A DNA stretch of 64,000 nucleotides. Origin: Nocardiopsis mwathae. Its GTDB lineage: Bacteria; Actinomycetota; Actinomycetes; Streptosporangiales; Streptosporangiaceae. The stretch lies in the NCBI RefSeq assembly GCF_014201195.1, contig NZ_JACHDS010000001.1, forward strand, positions 2,046,001 through 2,110,000, in the 5' to 3' direction. Both the position numbers and the translations under genes were made by a program. Numbering within the stretch: the first letter of the stretch is position 1; each line of letters begins with the position of its first letter. A model generated the notes under the pieces. That model was not told where the DNA came from. It did no database searches and was given only the letters and a program-made list of their open reading frames with translations. Positions 26,416 through 33,892 of the stretch are shown here, piece after piece.

Positions 26416-27570
26416 TCAGAGCCGGCCGCTGACCCCGCGGATCAGCTTGCCGAACATCCAGGTCACCATGTTCTTGGGCATGCCGGCCGAGGACATGCGC
26501 AGCGCCGCCTCGCTCTGGCCCAGGGTGCGCGGGCCGGAGGTCGCGATGCCCTGGGTGGCGGCCGTCGCGGCCAGCACCGCCTGGCGTCGGCGGCCGTTCT
26601 CGTAGGCGCTCAGTACCGCGGCCGGGTCGTGCTCGGCGTCGAGGCCGCGCAGCAGTGCGGCGACGTCTTCCAGTGCCTGGCCGGCTCCCTGCGCCAGGAT
26701 CGGCGGCATCGCATGGACGGCGTCGCCGATCAAGGCGCAGCGGCCGCGATGCCAGTGGAGTGGGGCGTGGTGTCGGCGGTGCGGGAAGAACTCCAGGTCC
26801 TTCTCCGACAGTGCGGCCAGCAGTTCGCGCACGGGTGGTGCCCAGCCGGCGTACGTCTCCCGGAGGGCGGCGAGCGCGCGCTCCGGGCTGTCGACGCCGT
26901 CGGTCGGCCGCCACCGCAGGTCGATGAGCCACTGGAGCATTCCGTCGCCCGCGGGGTTCATGCCCACCCCGCCCTCGCGGCCGAGGAACAGCAGGGCGCG
27001 GGGGCCGATCTCGAACGGCGCCGGGATCAGTCCCTGCCAGGTGGCCGCGCCGGTCAGGCGCGCTTCTGTTCCCGGACCGGGGCCGAAGAGCGCCGTGCGC
27101 ACCTGGGAGTTCACGCCGTCGGCGCCGATGAGCAGATCGCCCGAGTATTCCGCGCCGTCCTGCGCCTCGACGCGGACGCTTCGCCCGTCGTCGTGGAGGC
27201 GGGCGAAGCGGGCACCGAACCGAACGGTCCCTTCCGGCAGGCCTTCGGCGAGTCGGGCGATCAGCGACCTGCGGGGGATCACCATCGTCGGAGAGCCGAA
27301 GCGGGCTTCCAACTGCGCGGTGTCCACCACCATGGCGGGGCGTCCTCGGGCGCTGCGGACGTCGATGGCTTCGATGCGCTGTCCTGTCCCGTCCAGCCGT
27401 ACACCGAGGTCACCGAGGATCGCCGTGCCGTTGTGCCAGAGGACCAGCGCGCAGCCGCCGTCACGCAGCTCGGGTGCCCGTTCGAGCACGGTCACCTCGT
27501 GCCCTGCGGCGATCATCCCCCGGGCTGCGGCCAGCCCTGCGATCCCGGCCCCCACGATGAGCACCCGCAT
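26416..27570 (-). CDS. FAD-dependent monooxygenase
   Basis: A 384-residue flavin hydroxylase of the PHBH/UbiH group. It has MRVLIVGAGIAGLAAARGM (FAD Rossmann), the DG motif LLIGADGVNSQVRTAL and GD motif ALIGDAVHAMPPILAQGAG. The C-terminus is short, without the thioredoxin-like tail of the gene at 2402. Homologues oxidise aromatic or drug substrates. ATG 27570 is chosen because the Rossmann strand starts immediately. A 14-bp palindrome upstream suggests control by a repressor not encoded next door. Confidence 0.8.
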   Translation of the reverse strand: MRVLIVGAGIAGLAAARGMIAAGHEVTVLERAPELRDGGCALVLWHNGTAILGDLGVRLDGTGQRIEAIDVRSARGRPAMVVDTAQLEARFGSPTMVIPRRSLIARLAEGLPEGTVRFGARFARLHDDGRSVRVEAQDGAEYSGDLLIGADGVNSQVRTALFGPGPGTEARLTGAATWQGLIPAPFEIGPRALLFLGREGGVGMNPAGDGMLQWLIDLRWRPTDGVDSPERALAALRETYAGWAPPVRELLAALSEKDLEFFPHRRHHAPLHWHRGRCALIGDAVHAMPPILAQGAGQALEDVAALLRGLDAEHDPAAVLSAYENGRRRQAVLAATAATQGIATSGPRTLGQSEAALRMSSAGMPKNMVTWMFGKLIRGVSGRL

Positions 27571-27588
27571 GGCCCACACCCTCTATGC

Positions 27589-27618
27589 GTAGTAGTACTT
27601 CCCTATGTAGTACTACAT
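27589..27618. promoter_or_regulatory. Palindromic operator ATGTAGTACTACAT
   Basis: A perfect 14-bp palindrome lies at 27605-27618, with a related GTAGTAGTAC at 27589-27598. It is 19-48 bp upstream of the monooxygenase start. Confidence 0.5.
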
Positions 27619-27748
27619 GCTGTAGGAGAAAGGCGTTCGGGGGTGGACTTCGCGACCGATCGGCCCTTGCCCAGGGGGAGCCGCAGGCGCGCTTCCGAGC
27701 GCCCGCGGCTCTCATCCTCGGCCCGGTCGGCAGTGCCCGCGCGTCTCG

Positions 27749-28168
27749 TTACGGCAGAGGGCCGGGCAGCCTTCCGCTTCTCCGTTCACCCGGCGACGGA
27801 GCGGGAACAGGTCGCGCCACACACGTCGGCACGGCCGAATGCAGCGCGACACCGGGCTCGGTGCTCCGCCGGCCCTTGGGGCCGGTGAAGCCCCGGGGTT
27901 CGATGTACCGCCGGATGAGCAGCACCAGCTCATCGATGTCGGGGGCCTCGTAGTGGCCCGAGGTGGTCAGGGCGTGGTACCGCATGGTGTGTTCGCCCCA
28001 CCAGATGATGGGGCCGGGGTGGCGGGCCGCCAGGGCGTCGGCTCGCCGGTGCTCGGCGGCGTACTCGGCGCGGCGCCCGCCGTTGAGGGGCTGGTCGGCG
28101 GCGCGGGCGGCCCGGCAGGACGGGTGCCGGCACGTCGGGCAGGCCGGTCCGGTGAGGGTCTGCTGCAT
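27749..28168 (-). CDS. Hypothetical protein with CxxC motif
   Basis: 139 residues, unrecognised. The N-terminus has CPTCRHPSC, a possible metal site. The middle section IIWWGEHTMRYHALTTSG and IDELVLLIRRYIEPRG looks folded. The last 40 residues are Pro/Arg-rich and may be disordered. ATG 28168 follows GGGGTG. It is the last gene of a five-gene minus-strand cluster. Confidence 0.5.
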   Translation of the reverse strand: MQQTLTGPACPTCRHPSCRAARAADQPLNGGRRAEYAAEHRRADALAARHPGPIIWWGEHTMRYHALTTSGHYEAPDIDELVLLIRRYIEPRGFTGPKGRRSTEPGVALHSAVPTCVARPVPAPSPGERRSGRLPGPLP

Positions 28169-28170
28169 GC

Positions 28171-28614
28171 TCACCCCTTCCAATCGGACGGGCGGTGAGC
28201 GGAGTAGGTGCGCTCGGTGGTGAGGACGCGCAGGTTCTCCGCTGTGGCCCCGCACCTCGCCCGGCACTTCCGCTGGATTCTCGCGACGGCGACCAGCTCG
28301 GCGAGGTAGCCGGGATCGACCAGTTCGCCGCCGCTCAGGCGGGGGGTGATGACCCGGACATGGAAGCATTGTGCCCCGGCGGGCTCGTGGACCGCCTCGA
28401 CGGTGAACGTGTTGGCCCGGCGCTTGATCGCGATGACCGGCGGGAACGTCTCGCGGTACAGGCGGCGGTGGCGGGTGCCGTCGGCACGGACCTCCTCGGC
28501 GCGGTGGACCACGACGTCCCATGATTCCACGCGCTCGATGGCGACTTCGTGGTACTGCGCCCAGGTCTGGAGCGCGGCGAGCGTGAGCGCTTCGCCGGTG
28601 CGCATGGAGGCCAT
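28171..28614 (-). CDS. Hypothetical protein, cluster gene 4
   Basis: 147 residues, unrecognised. It starts MASMRTGEALTLAALQTWAQ, has a mixed alpha/beta pattern (WDVVVHRAEE, FPPVIAIKRRANTFTVEAVH) and two Cys in the RKCRARCGA segment. The ATG shares one base with the preceding stop (TGATG), and GGAGGTGGAG precedes it. The tight coupling supports an operon with its neighbours. Confidence 0.55.
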   Translation of the reverse strand: MASMRTGEALTLAALQTWAQYHEVAIERVESWDVVVHRAEEVRADGTRHRRLYRETFPPVIAIKRRANTFTVEAVHEPAGAQCFHVRVITPRLSGGELVDPGYLAELVAVARIQRKCRARCGATAENLRVLTTERTYSAHRPSDWKG

Positions 28615-28871
28615 CACGACTCCACCTCCTGGACGGCGTCGATGAGGCGGGTGGCCTCGGCACGGGTGAGTCCGCATTCGCGGGTCAGGGCACGGTGCGC
28701 CTCGTCGCAGGACGCGCCCAGGCGCACGTTCCGCCCGCCGAGCCCGCGGACGATGAACGGCGCCGAGCTGTGGGGGTCGAGGCGGTAGACGACGGTGATG
28801 TCGCCGTGGCGCGCCACTCGGCTCACGGCCTCGCCCGACGGCAGGCGCTGGATGGTGACGGCGACGTTCAT
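28614..28871 (-). CDS. Hypothetical protein, cluster gene 3
   Basis: 85 residues, unrecognised. Strand-rich start MNVAVTIQRLPSGEAVSRVA, then VVYRLDPHSS, ending in a helix (AEATRLIDAVQEVES). The ATG overlaps the upstream stop by 4 bp. Confidence 0.55.
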   Translation of the reverse strand: MNVAVTIQRLPSGEAVSRVARHGDITVVYRLDPHSSAPFIVRGLGGRNVRLGASCDEAHRALTRECGLTRAEATRLIDAVQEVES

Positions 28872-29326
28872 CGGTCGCCCCCTGCCCCGAGCCACCGCTC
28901 GGCGAGCTCGTCCTGCTCCGCCTTGTGGGCGATCGCAGCCAGGGATGCCTCATGGCGCGCGTCGGCTACCGACTGCTCGTAGTGGTGGGCGAGGACGAAG
29001 GGGCGCACGCGCTCCGACGGAGGCACCACGTCAGCGAGCCCACGAGAGGTGCGGTCGAGGAGGAGGCGGAAGATCTCCAGGGTCCGTGCGCTGACGGTGA
29101 CCCCGGTCGCGAGGTGCTCGGCCTCGTAGACCAGGCGGCCCCGGTCCTCGCCGGTCGAGATCAGCCAGTCGTCGAAGCTGTCGGCGATGTCGGCGAGGTT
29201 GTCCAGGTCAGCGTCGTTGAGTGGGAGTTGGGGGTGGATTCGGTCCGAGGAGGGGGCGGCAGACAGCAGCAGCGCCCCCAAGGCAAGCGTGATGAGCGCC
29301 CAGATGCGGGCGCTAGTCTGGAACAT
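28868..29326 (-). CDS. Hypothetical membrane-anchored protein, cluster gene 2
   Basis: 152 residues. One N-terminal hydrophobic segment (about residues 7-25, RIWALITLALGALLLSAA) would anchor or export it. A mostly helical acidic domain follows, including ADLDNLADIADSFDDWL. ATG 29326 follows CAGGAGATC. Function unknown; it couples to gene 3 by a 4-bp overlap. Confidence 0.55.
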   Translation of the reverse strand: MFQTSARIWALITLALGALLLSAAPSSDRIHPQLPLNDADLDNLADIADSFDDWLISTGEDRGRLVYEAEHLATGVTVSARTLEIFRLLLDRTSRGLADVVPPSERVRPFVLAHHYEQSVADARHEASLAAIAHKAEQDELAERWLGAGGDR

Positions 29327-29402
29327 GTCGATCTCCTGGCTAGGGTCAGATCGGCCGTGCCCCGGGGCGTTCACCGCCGCCGGGGTCTTTCTTGTGTGGG
29401 GT

Positions 29403-29451
29403 GACCCGTCTGAAACGGGTCCCACCGGGTCTCCGCCAGGCGGAGACCCGG
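29403..29451. promoter_or_regulatory. Tandem hairpins inside the small-gene cluster
   Basis: GACCCGT/ACGGGTC (29403-29421) is followed by a 27-bp near-perfect palindrome, arms 29425-29437 and 29439-29451. They lie between genes 1 and 2 and could be a terminator, attenuator or RNA-processing site. Confidence 0.5.
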
Positions 29452-29454
29452 AAC

Positions 29455-29859
29455 TCATCGCAGGTCATTGGGTGGCCTGCATCGCTCCGCTTCGCTGGTC
29501 GGCATCAGCACCTCGATGTTGCGCCGACTTCTGACCTTCAGACGGTGCTCGGATTGGCTCGCGCGTGCTGCTGCGTAGCCGATGACCTGGTCGGGGTGCG
29601 GTCGCGGCGTCTTGGTGCTGCGCACCCAGCAGCCAATCGGGAAGTTCCTGGTCATCTCTCGCCATGTGGTGGCCCGTCGTACACGGTCGATCCGCCGTGC
29701 CAGGTCAGTGACCTCCGCGCCGGTCATCTCCCTACCAGCTGAGATCACCGAGTCGTCCGTGACGATGACGTGTGCAGGTGTGCGCATGCTGTCGGCCTCC
29801 TGCGCTGCGCGCGCCAACGTGCAAGGTTGGTGCGACATCCGCTGATCCATGGCTCGCAT
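29455..29859 (-). CDS. Hypothetical protein, cluster gene 1
   Basis: 134 residues, unrecognised. It contains HVIVTDDSVISAGREMTGAE, a basic patch RIDRVRRATTWREMTRN and VIGYAAARASQSEHRLKVRS. ATG 29859 follows TAGGAGATC with good spacing; ATG 29787 is an alternative. It is divergent from the DUF5753 regulator across about 130 bp. Confidence 0.5.
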   Translation of the reverse strand: MRAMDQRMSHQPCTLARAAQEADSMRTPAHVIVTDDSVISAGREMTGAEVTDLARRIDRVRRATTWREMTRNFPIGCWVRSTKTPRPHPDQVIGYAAARASQSEHRLKVRSRRNIEVLMPTSEAERCRPPNDLR

Positions 29860-29902
29860 GTGGATGATCTCCTAGTCTTCATAGAAGAACGAGAAGATCG
29901 AG

Positions 29903-29914
29903 TGATATACATCA
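29903..29914. promoter_or_regulatory. TGAT-4-ATCA operator candidate
   Basis: A short inverted repeat in the divergent region between the small-gene cluster and the DUF5753 regulator. Confidence 0.3.
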
Positions 29915-29973
29915 TGAGGGGGATGGCCCGAGTTCACAAGTAAAATCGGGGATTCTCTTATTTTTTTCCCGAC

Positions 29974-29979
29974 TAGACT
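29974..29979 (+). promoter_or_regulatory. -10 box TAGACT for a leaderless start
   Basis: TAGACT lies 7 nt before ATG 29987, and no Shine-Dalgarno is visible. Confidence 0.45.
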
Positions 29980-29986
29980 GGTGCGC

Positions 29987-30859
29987 ATGGCACGCACGCA
30001 GTCCTACAGCCCCTCGGTTCGTCGACGGCGCCTCGGCGCGCAGCTCCGGTCGGCGCGCGAGAAGGCCGGCCTCACCCTTGCGGACGCTGCCGAGCGGCTC
30101 GACTGGGCCAGAGCGAAGGTCGGACGTGTGGAAACCAGCGAGCTGAGGACCGTAAAGCCAGCCGATCTCGACCAACTTCTGACGCTGTACAACGTCGACG
30201 ACGAGGCAACTCGCGAAGCCATGCACCAGCTCGCCCGCGAGGCGAAGCAGAAGGGCTGGTGGTGGAAGTACAGGGACGTCTTCGGTAGCGAGCCCCTACC
30301 GGACTTCGAGGCTGAGGCGTCGGCCATACGGACCTACCAAATCGCCATCATCCCCGGACTGTTGCAGACACCCGAGTATGCCGAAGCAGTGTTCCGAGGC
30401 GGCCGCTACACCTCCCTGGAGCACATCCAGCGCCAGGTGGACGCTCGCATGGCTCGACGCGAGATCCTCACCCGCTTCGACTCGCCGCCACGCCTGTGGG
30501 CGATCATCGACGAGGCCGCCCTCAGGCGCCCCATCGGCGGGTGGGACGTGATGGCCACGCAACTGGAGTACTTGTTGCGTGTTGGGCAGCTGCCGAACAT
30601 CGACATCCAGGTGCTCTCGTTCGAATCGGGAGCGCATGCAGCTCTCGGCGCGGCCTTCACAATCCTGGATTTCCCCGAACCGCTCGATCCCACCATCGTC
30701 TATACCGACAACCTCGGTAGCGGCCTGTTCGAGGAGTCGCCCGAGGAGGTTGCCATCCATACGGATACCTTCGCCGAGATCCAGGCAGCCGCTCTCACCA
30801 CGGTCCAGAGTGCGCAGTACCTCACCGACGTCCTCAAAGGCATCCCGCAAAGAGAGTGA
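29987..30859 (+). CDS. Helix-turn-helix regulator with DUF5753 (Scr1 family)
   Basis: A 290-residue protein. The N-terminal XRE HTH is RRRRLGAQLRSAREKAGLTL then AERLDWARAKVGRVE. The C-terminal DUF5753 domain has IIPGLLQTPEYAEAV, ARMARREILTR, IIDEAALRRPIGG and VQVLSF-like sequence. Such proteins pair with DUF397 proteins, in the manner of the WhiJ or BldB-linked systems of Streptomyces. Two DUF397 genes follow directly. ATG 29987 is chosen for the leaderless -10 spacing. It probably controls the divergent small-gene cluster. Confidence 0.85.
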   Translation: MARTQSYSPSVRRRRLGAQLRSAREKAGLTLADAAERLDWARAKVGRVETSELRTVKPADLDQLLTLYNVDDEATREAMHQLAREAKQKGWWWKYRDVFGSEPLPDFEAEASAIRTYQIAIIPGLLQTPEYAEAVFRGGRYTSLEHIQRQVDARMARREILTRFDSPPRLWAIIDEAALRRPIGGWDVMATQLEYLLRVGQLPNIDIQVLSFESGAHAALGAAFTILDFPEPLDPTIVYTDNLGSGLFEESPEEVAIHTDTFAEIQAAALTTVQSAQYLTDVLKGIPQRE

Positions 30860-30866
30860 CCCAGCA

Positions 30867-31055
30867 ATGAACCCATCACTTGAGTTCCGCAAGAGCAGCT
30901 ACAGCAACAGAAGCCAGGACTGTGTGGAAGTTGCCGCTCTCAGTGAAAGAGCCAGAGCGATCAGAGACACGAAGCACCGCGAGCGTGGCGCGCTTGTCTT
31001 CCCGGCCGCCGAGTGGCGTGCCTTCCTCAACGAAGTGAAGACCGATCGGATCTGA
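30867..31055 (+). CDS. DUF397 protein, first copy
   Basis: 62 residues: LEFRKSSYSNRSQDCVEVAA and FPAAEWRAFLNEVK, the complete DUF397 pattern. It starts 7 bp after the DUF5753 stop. DUF397 proteins are thought to bind and antagonise their partner regulator. Confidence 0.85.
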   Translation: MNPSLEFRKSSYSNRSQDCVEVAALSERARAIRDTKHRERGALVFPAAEWRAFLNEVKTDRI

Positions 31056-31070
31056 TCGCTTCTAAAGAAA

Positions 31071-31111
31071 CGTGTTGGCCCCCTCATCGCGGAGACGAGG
31101 GGGCCAACACG
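31071..31111 (+). terminator. Terminator between the two DUF397 genes
   Basis: A perfect 15-bp stem (31071-31085 with 31097-31111), 15 bp after the first DUF397 stop. It would end the DUF5753-DUF397 transcript and leave the second DUF397 gene partly separate. Confidence 0.65.
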
Positions 31112-31168
31112 CACCAGAGACCTCCGCTGAGAGCGTCGGTCTGAAGCCGACAAGTGCAAGGACCCGAG

Positions 31169-31357
31169 ATGCCCACCCACCTGGTCTTTCGCAAGTCGAG
31201 CTATAGCTCGGCCAAGGGACAGGACTGTGTCGAGGTCGCCGACTTGCCCGGTGGCGCGGCTGTCCGCGATTCCCAACACGAGGGGACCGGGCATATCGCC
31301 TTTCCGGCCGCCGAGTGGCACGCCTTCCTGACCGAGGTGAAGGCCGACCGCCTGTAG
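31169..31357 (+). CDS. DUF397 protein, second copy
   Basis: 62 residues, the same length as the first copy: LVFRKSSYSSAKGQDCVEVA and FPAAEWHAFLTEVKADRL. The two are clearly paralogous tandem copies separated by a terminator. Having two antagonists for one regulator may allow different expression control. Confidence 0.85.
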   Translation: MPTHLVFRKSSYSSAKGQDCVEVADLPGGAAVRDSQHEGTGHIAFPAAEWHAFLTEVKADRL

Positions 31358-31448
31358 CCCCAAGGTAAGCGAGAACCCGCAGGTCCAGGCCATCCAGCAA
31401 CCATGCGTCCTCGCTCTCCACCTGGTCGGAGACGTGGTTCGCCGACCG

Positions 31449-32582
31449 TCAGCGGTCGAGCGTCCGCCCTGGCGCGTCGATCCATATGGTGTGCTGGCCA
31501 CCCGCAGTCACCGTGACGCCGAAGCGGTCGATGCCGGGGCTGCCCACATCCAGCCAGCGCAGGTACGCGGCCTCGGCTTCGTCCCAGAGCCGTCGGCCGC
31601 CGTACTGCGTGACCTCGTACTCGTCGTCCCCTGGTTCGTAGTCGCAGGCCGCCCAAGCCCCCTCAGGCCTGCCGAGCTCGTACAGCGACACCGAGACGGT
31701 CCCGTCGCTGGCGCGGATCGGGATGAGCTTGACGTCCGGCACGAGCGCCGTGATCGCCAGTTCGGCACCCTCACCGGCGTCGACGATGCTGCGCGGGTCC
31801 AGTCGGGTCGTGGCGGTGACCGCCTGGTCCTCGTGATGCACGGTGAAGCGCATCTCCGCGCGCTGATCGCGGAGCATCATGTACCCGGCGCGCCCGTGGA
31901 ACCGCCCATGGGCCGCTCCACCGGCCACTGTGAGCCGAACGATCCACCCGAAGTCGTACCCGGGCTGCCACGGCACAACGATGACACCGCCGGGACGGGT
32001 CTGGGCGACCCAAGCGCCCGGGATGCGCCGTACCGCGCAGGTGGCGTGAACCCGGTCATAGGGGGCGCCGTCGAGCCATCCGTCGGCGCCGTCGCCGACG
32101 ACCAAGCGTGGGGCGTAGCCGACGCGCTTGAGGTTGGCCTCGGCCTGCCCGGCTACGGCGGGATCCACCTCGATACTGGTGACGTTGTGTTCGCCCACGC
32201 GCGCCGCCAGGACCGCGGCGGTGTACCCGGTTCCGGTGCCGATCTCCAGGACGCGGTCGTGGTCGCGGGGAGCGAGCATGGCGAGGAATGCGAAGGCCAC
32301 GCCGGGTGCGGAGATGGAGCTGGAGGGCTGGGCGCGGCGGAGGTCCACCTCGGCCGGGTCGGTCTGTTCGTCGTCCCACTGGGTGATGACCGCGGTGTCG
32401 GAGAACACCGCGTGGCGCCACTCGTCGGGGCGGGCGTGCCGGTCGATCGCGTACCGCCCGCCGTTCGCCGGGCCGGCGACCCCGACGTCGGGAACGAACA
32501 CGTCTCGGGGAACGGCCAGCATCGCCTCGCGCAGGGGGCCGGTCAGCCCTAGGAGGTCGGCGAGGTCTTCGGCTCGGCTCAT
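31449..32582 (-). CDS. PIMT-like methyltransferase of a graspetide cluster
   Basis: A 377-residue protein-L-isoaspartate O-methyltransferase homologue. The PIMT substrate segment AQPSSSISAPGVAF lies at about residues 85-97 and SAM motif I VLEIGTGTGYTA at 111-122. There is a C-terminal extension of about 150 residues that repair-type PIMTs lack. The ATG overlaps the ATP-grasp stop by 4 bp. In fuscimiditide-type graspetides such an enzyme methylates an Asp of the cyclised peptide, which then forms an aspartimide. That chemistry is inferred here from context. Confidence 0.85.
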   Translation of the reverse strand: MSRAEDLADLLGLTGPLREAMLAVPRDVFVPDVGVAGPANGGRYAIDRHARPDEWRHAVFSDTAVITQWDDEQTDPAEVDLRRAQPSSSISAPGVAFAFLAMLAPRDHDRVLEIGTGTGYTAAVLAARVGEHNVTSIEVDPAVAGQAEANLKRVGYAPRLVVGDGADGWLDGAPYDRVHATCAVRRIPGAWVAQTRPGGVIVVPWQPGYDFGWIVRLTVAGGAAHGRFHGRAGYMMLRDQRAEMRFTVHHEDQAVTATTRLDPRSIVDAGEGAELAITALVPDVKLIPIRASDGTVSVSLYELGRPEGAWAACDYEPGDDEYEVTQYGGRRLWDEAEAAYLRWLDVGSPGIDRFGVTVTAGGQHTIWIDAPGRTLDR

Positions 32583-33544
32583 GCGCGCTCCAGAAGATCG
32601 GCGATGGCGGCGGGGATGGGCAGGCCGGTGCGGCGGGCGATCCACCCGAACTCGCCGTTCTGGTTGGTCTCCAGGAACACGAACCGGCCCGAGAGGTCGT
32701 TGTAGATGAGGTCGGCTGCGCCGTAGACCAGGCCGAGCCTTCGGTGCAGGTCTACCAGGCCGGCCGACACAGCGTCGGGCAATTCGAAGACGGAGTGGCG
32801 CAGAGAGTCGTAGTCGGAGCGCCAGTCCTCCTGAGCCTGCGGACTGTCGGTGTCGATGCGCGCAGCGAACACGCGCTCGCCGACGACCGTTGCACGGACC
32901 GCGAAGCCCAGCGGCACGCGTTCCTGGAACATCTGGGCGGTCAGCGACAGCCGCGGATCGAGCAGGTCGTCCGGGTCCTCTATCGGCGTGGTGTACATCA
33001 GCCGGAGCCGGCCTTCGTCGGCGTGCCACACGCCGGACAGCGGCTTGTAGACGATGGGTCGGGCGAGCTGCTTCGCCCAGTCGTGCGCGGCCTGCGGGTC
33101 GGAGGTGACCAGCGTGTCCGGCACGGGTAGCCCGGCCTCGGCCGCCGCGGCGAGCTGGGCCGGTTTGTACTCGGCGCGGGACGCCGCGACCGGATCGTTC
33201 ACCCACAGGCAGTCGCCCAGCGCAGCGAGCACACCGCCGAAGCCGCGGCGGGCCTCCCCGTAGGCGAACGCCCGTTCGGGGGCGGTCATCCGCCCGTCGA
33301 GCACGAACTGTGAGGCGCTGCGGCGCCACACCGCGCGGATCTCGCCGAGCTCGATCCGCCTGCCGTCGCTGGTGGTCAGGGTGCCCGACCATCGGCCGCC
33401 GTCCTTCAGGCGGGCCGCCATCGTCAGCTTTCGGGGGAAGGCCGAGGGAGTCAGCCGGGCGACGGCCATGCCGCGCCCCTCCAGTTCATCGGCCACCAGG
33501 TCGGCGACAGTGTCTGAGGGGTGGGCGAGGATAAGGACGGACAT
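32579..33544 (-). CDS. Graspetide-forming ATP-grasp ligase (TgmB/MdnC-like)
   Basis: A 321-residue ATP-grasp peptide ligase. It has the N-terminal AVWRRSASQF segment (about 72-80), WVNDPVAASRAEYKP (114-128), nucleotide-binding IVYKPLSG (164-171) and the metal-binding LETNQNGEFGW (291-301) of RiPP-maturing ATP-grasps. It would join Ser/Thr side chains to Asp/Glu side chains of the precursor as macrolactones. It shares one base with the precursor stop (TGATG), so the two are tightly coupled. Confidence 0.9.
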   Translation of the reverse strand: MSVLILAHPSDTVADLVADELEGRGMAVARLTPSAFPRKLTMAARLKDGGRWSGTLTTSDGRRIELGEIRAVWRRSASQFVLDGRMTAPERAFAYGEARRGFGGVLAALGDCLWVNDPVAASRAEYKPAQLAAAAEAGLPVPDTLVTSDPQAAHDWAKQLARPIVYKPLSGVWHADEGRLRLMYTTPIEDPDDLLDPRLSLTAQMFQERVPLGFAVRATVVGERVFAARIDTDSPQAQEDWRSDYDSLRHSVFELPDAVSAGLVDLHRRLGLVYGAADLIYNDLSGRFVFLETNQNGEFGWIARRTGLPIPAAIADLLERA

Positions 33545-33834
33545 CAGTCCTTGTCCCAGTCTTCGGGGTTCTGGTTGTCCTGGCCGCCGCCGGTGGTGAA
33601 CTCGCTGGTGTCCGCGCCGCGCTTGCCCGCGCGAGGCTTCGGGGTGTGGAGGAACCTCAACCCCCATGGGCGTGCTGCGGAGGCGGGCTCGTCGATCTTC
33701 AGGCGTTGGTGCGGCCGCGGGTCCATGGGGAAGATGTCACCGGCGCGGAAGTCGATCCCGCGCGATTCCCCGTCGGGCGAGTGGGTGATCAGATCGAGGT
33801 CTTCGGTCGGTCGGGGCGGCGTCTGCTCGCTCAC
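33544..33834 (-). CDS. Graspetide precursor peptide
   Basis: A 96-residue peptide. The leader ends with a recognition motif ARPWGLRFL (about 54-62), typical of ATP-grasp-modified RiPP precursors. The C-terminal core has Thr76, Ser77, Thr80 and Thr81 as donors, a GGG turn (82-84), and acidic residues Asp86, Glu91, Asp92, Asp94 and Asp96 as acceptors. GTG 33834 has GGAGG upstream. Donors before a glycine turn and acceptors after it suggest a nested or stem-loop macrolactone, as in fuscimiditide. Confidence 0.85.
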   Translation of the reverse strand: MSEQTPPRPTEDLDLITHSPDGESRGIDFRAGDIFPMDPRPHQRLKIDEPASAARPWGLRFLHTPKPRAGKRGADTSEFTTGGGQDNQNPEDWDKD

Positions 33835-33892
33835 CGCGCCTCCAGCGATCGGAAACGGAGTGGGAGAACCGTAACTCCATGCTCGCTGTGTG

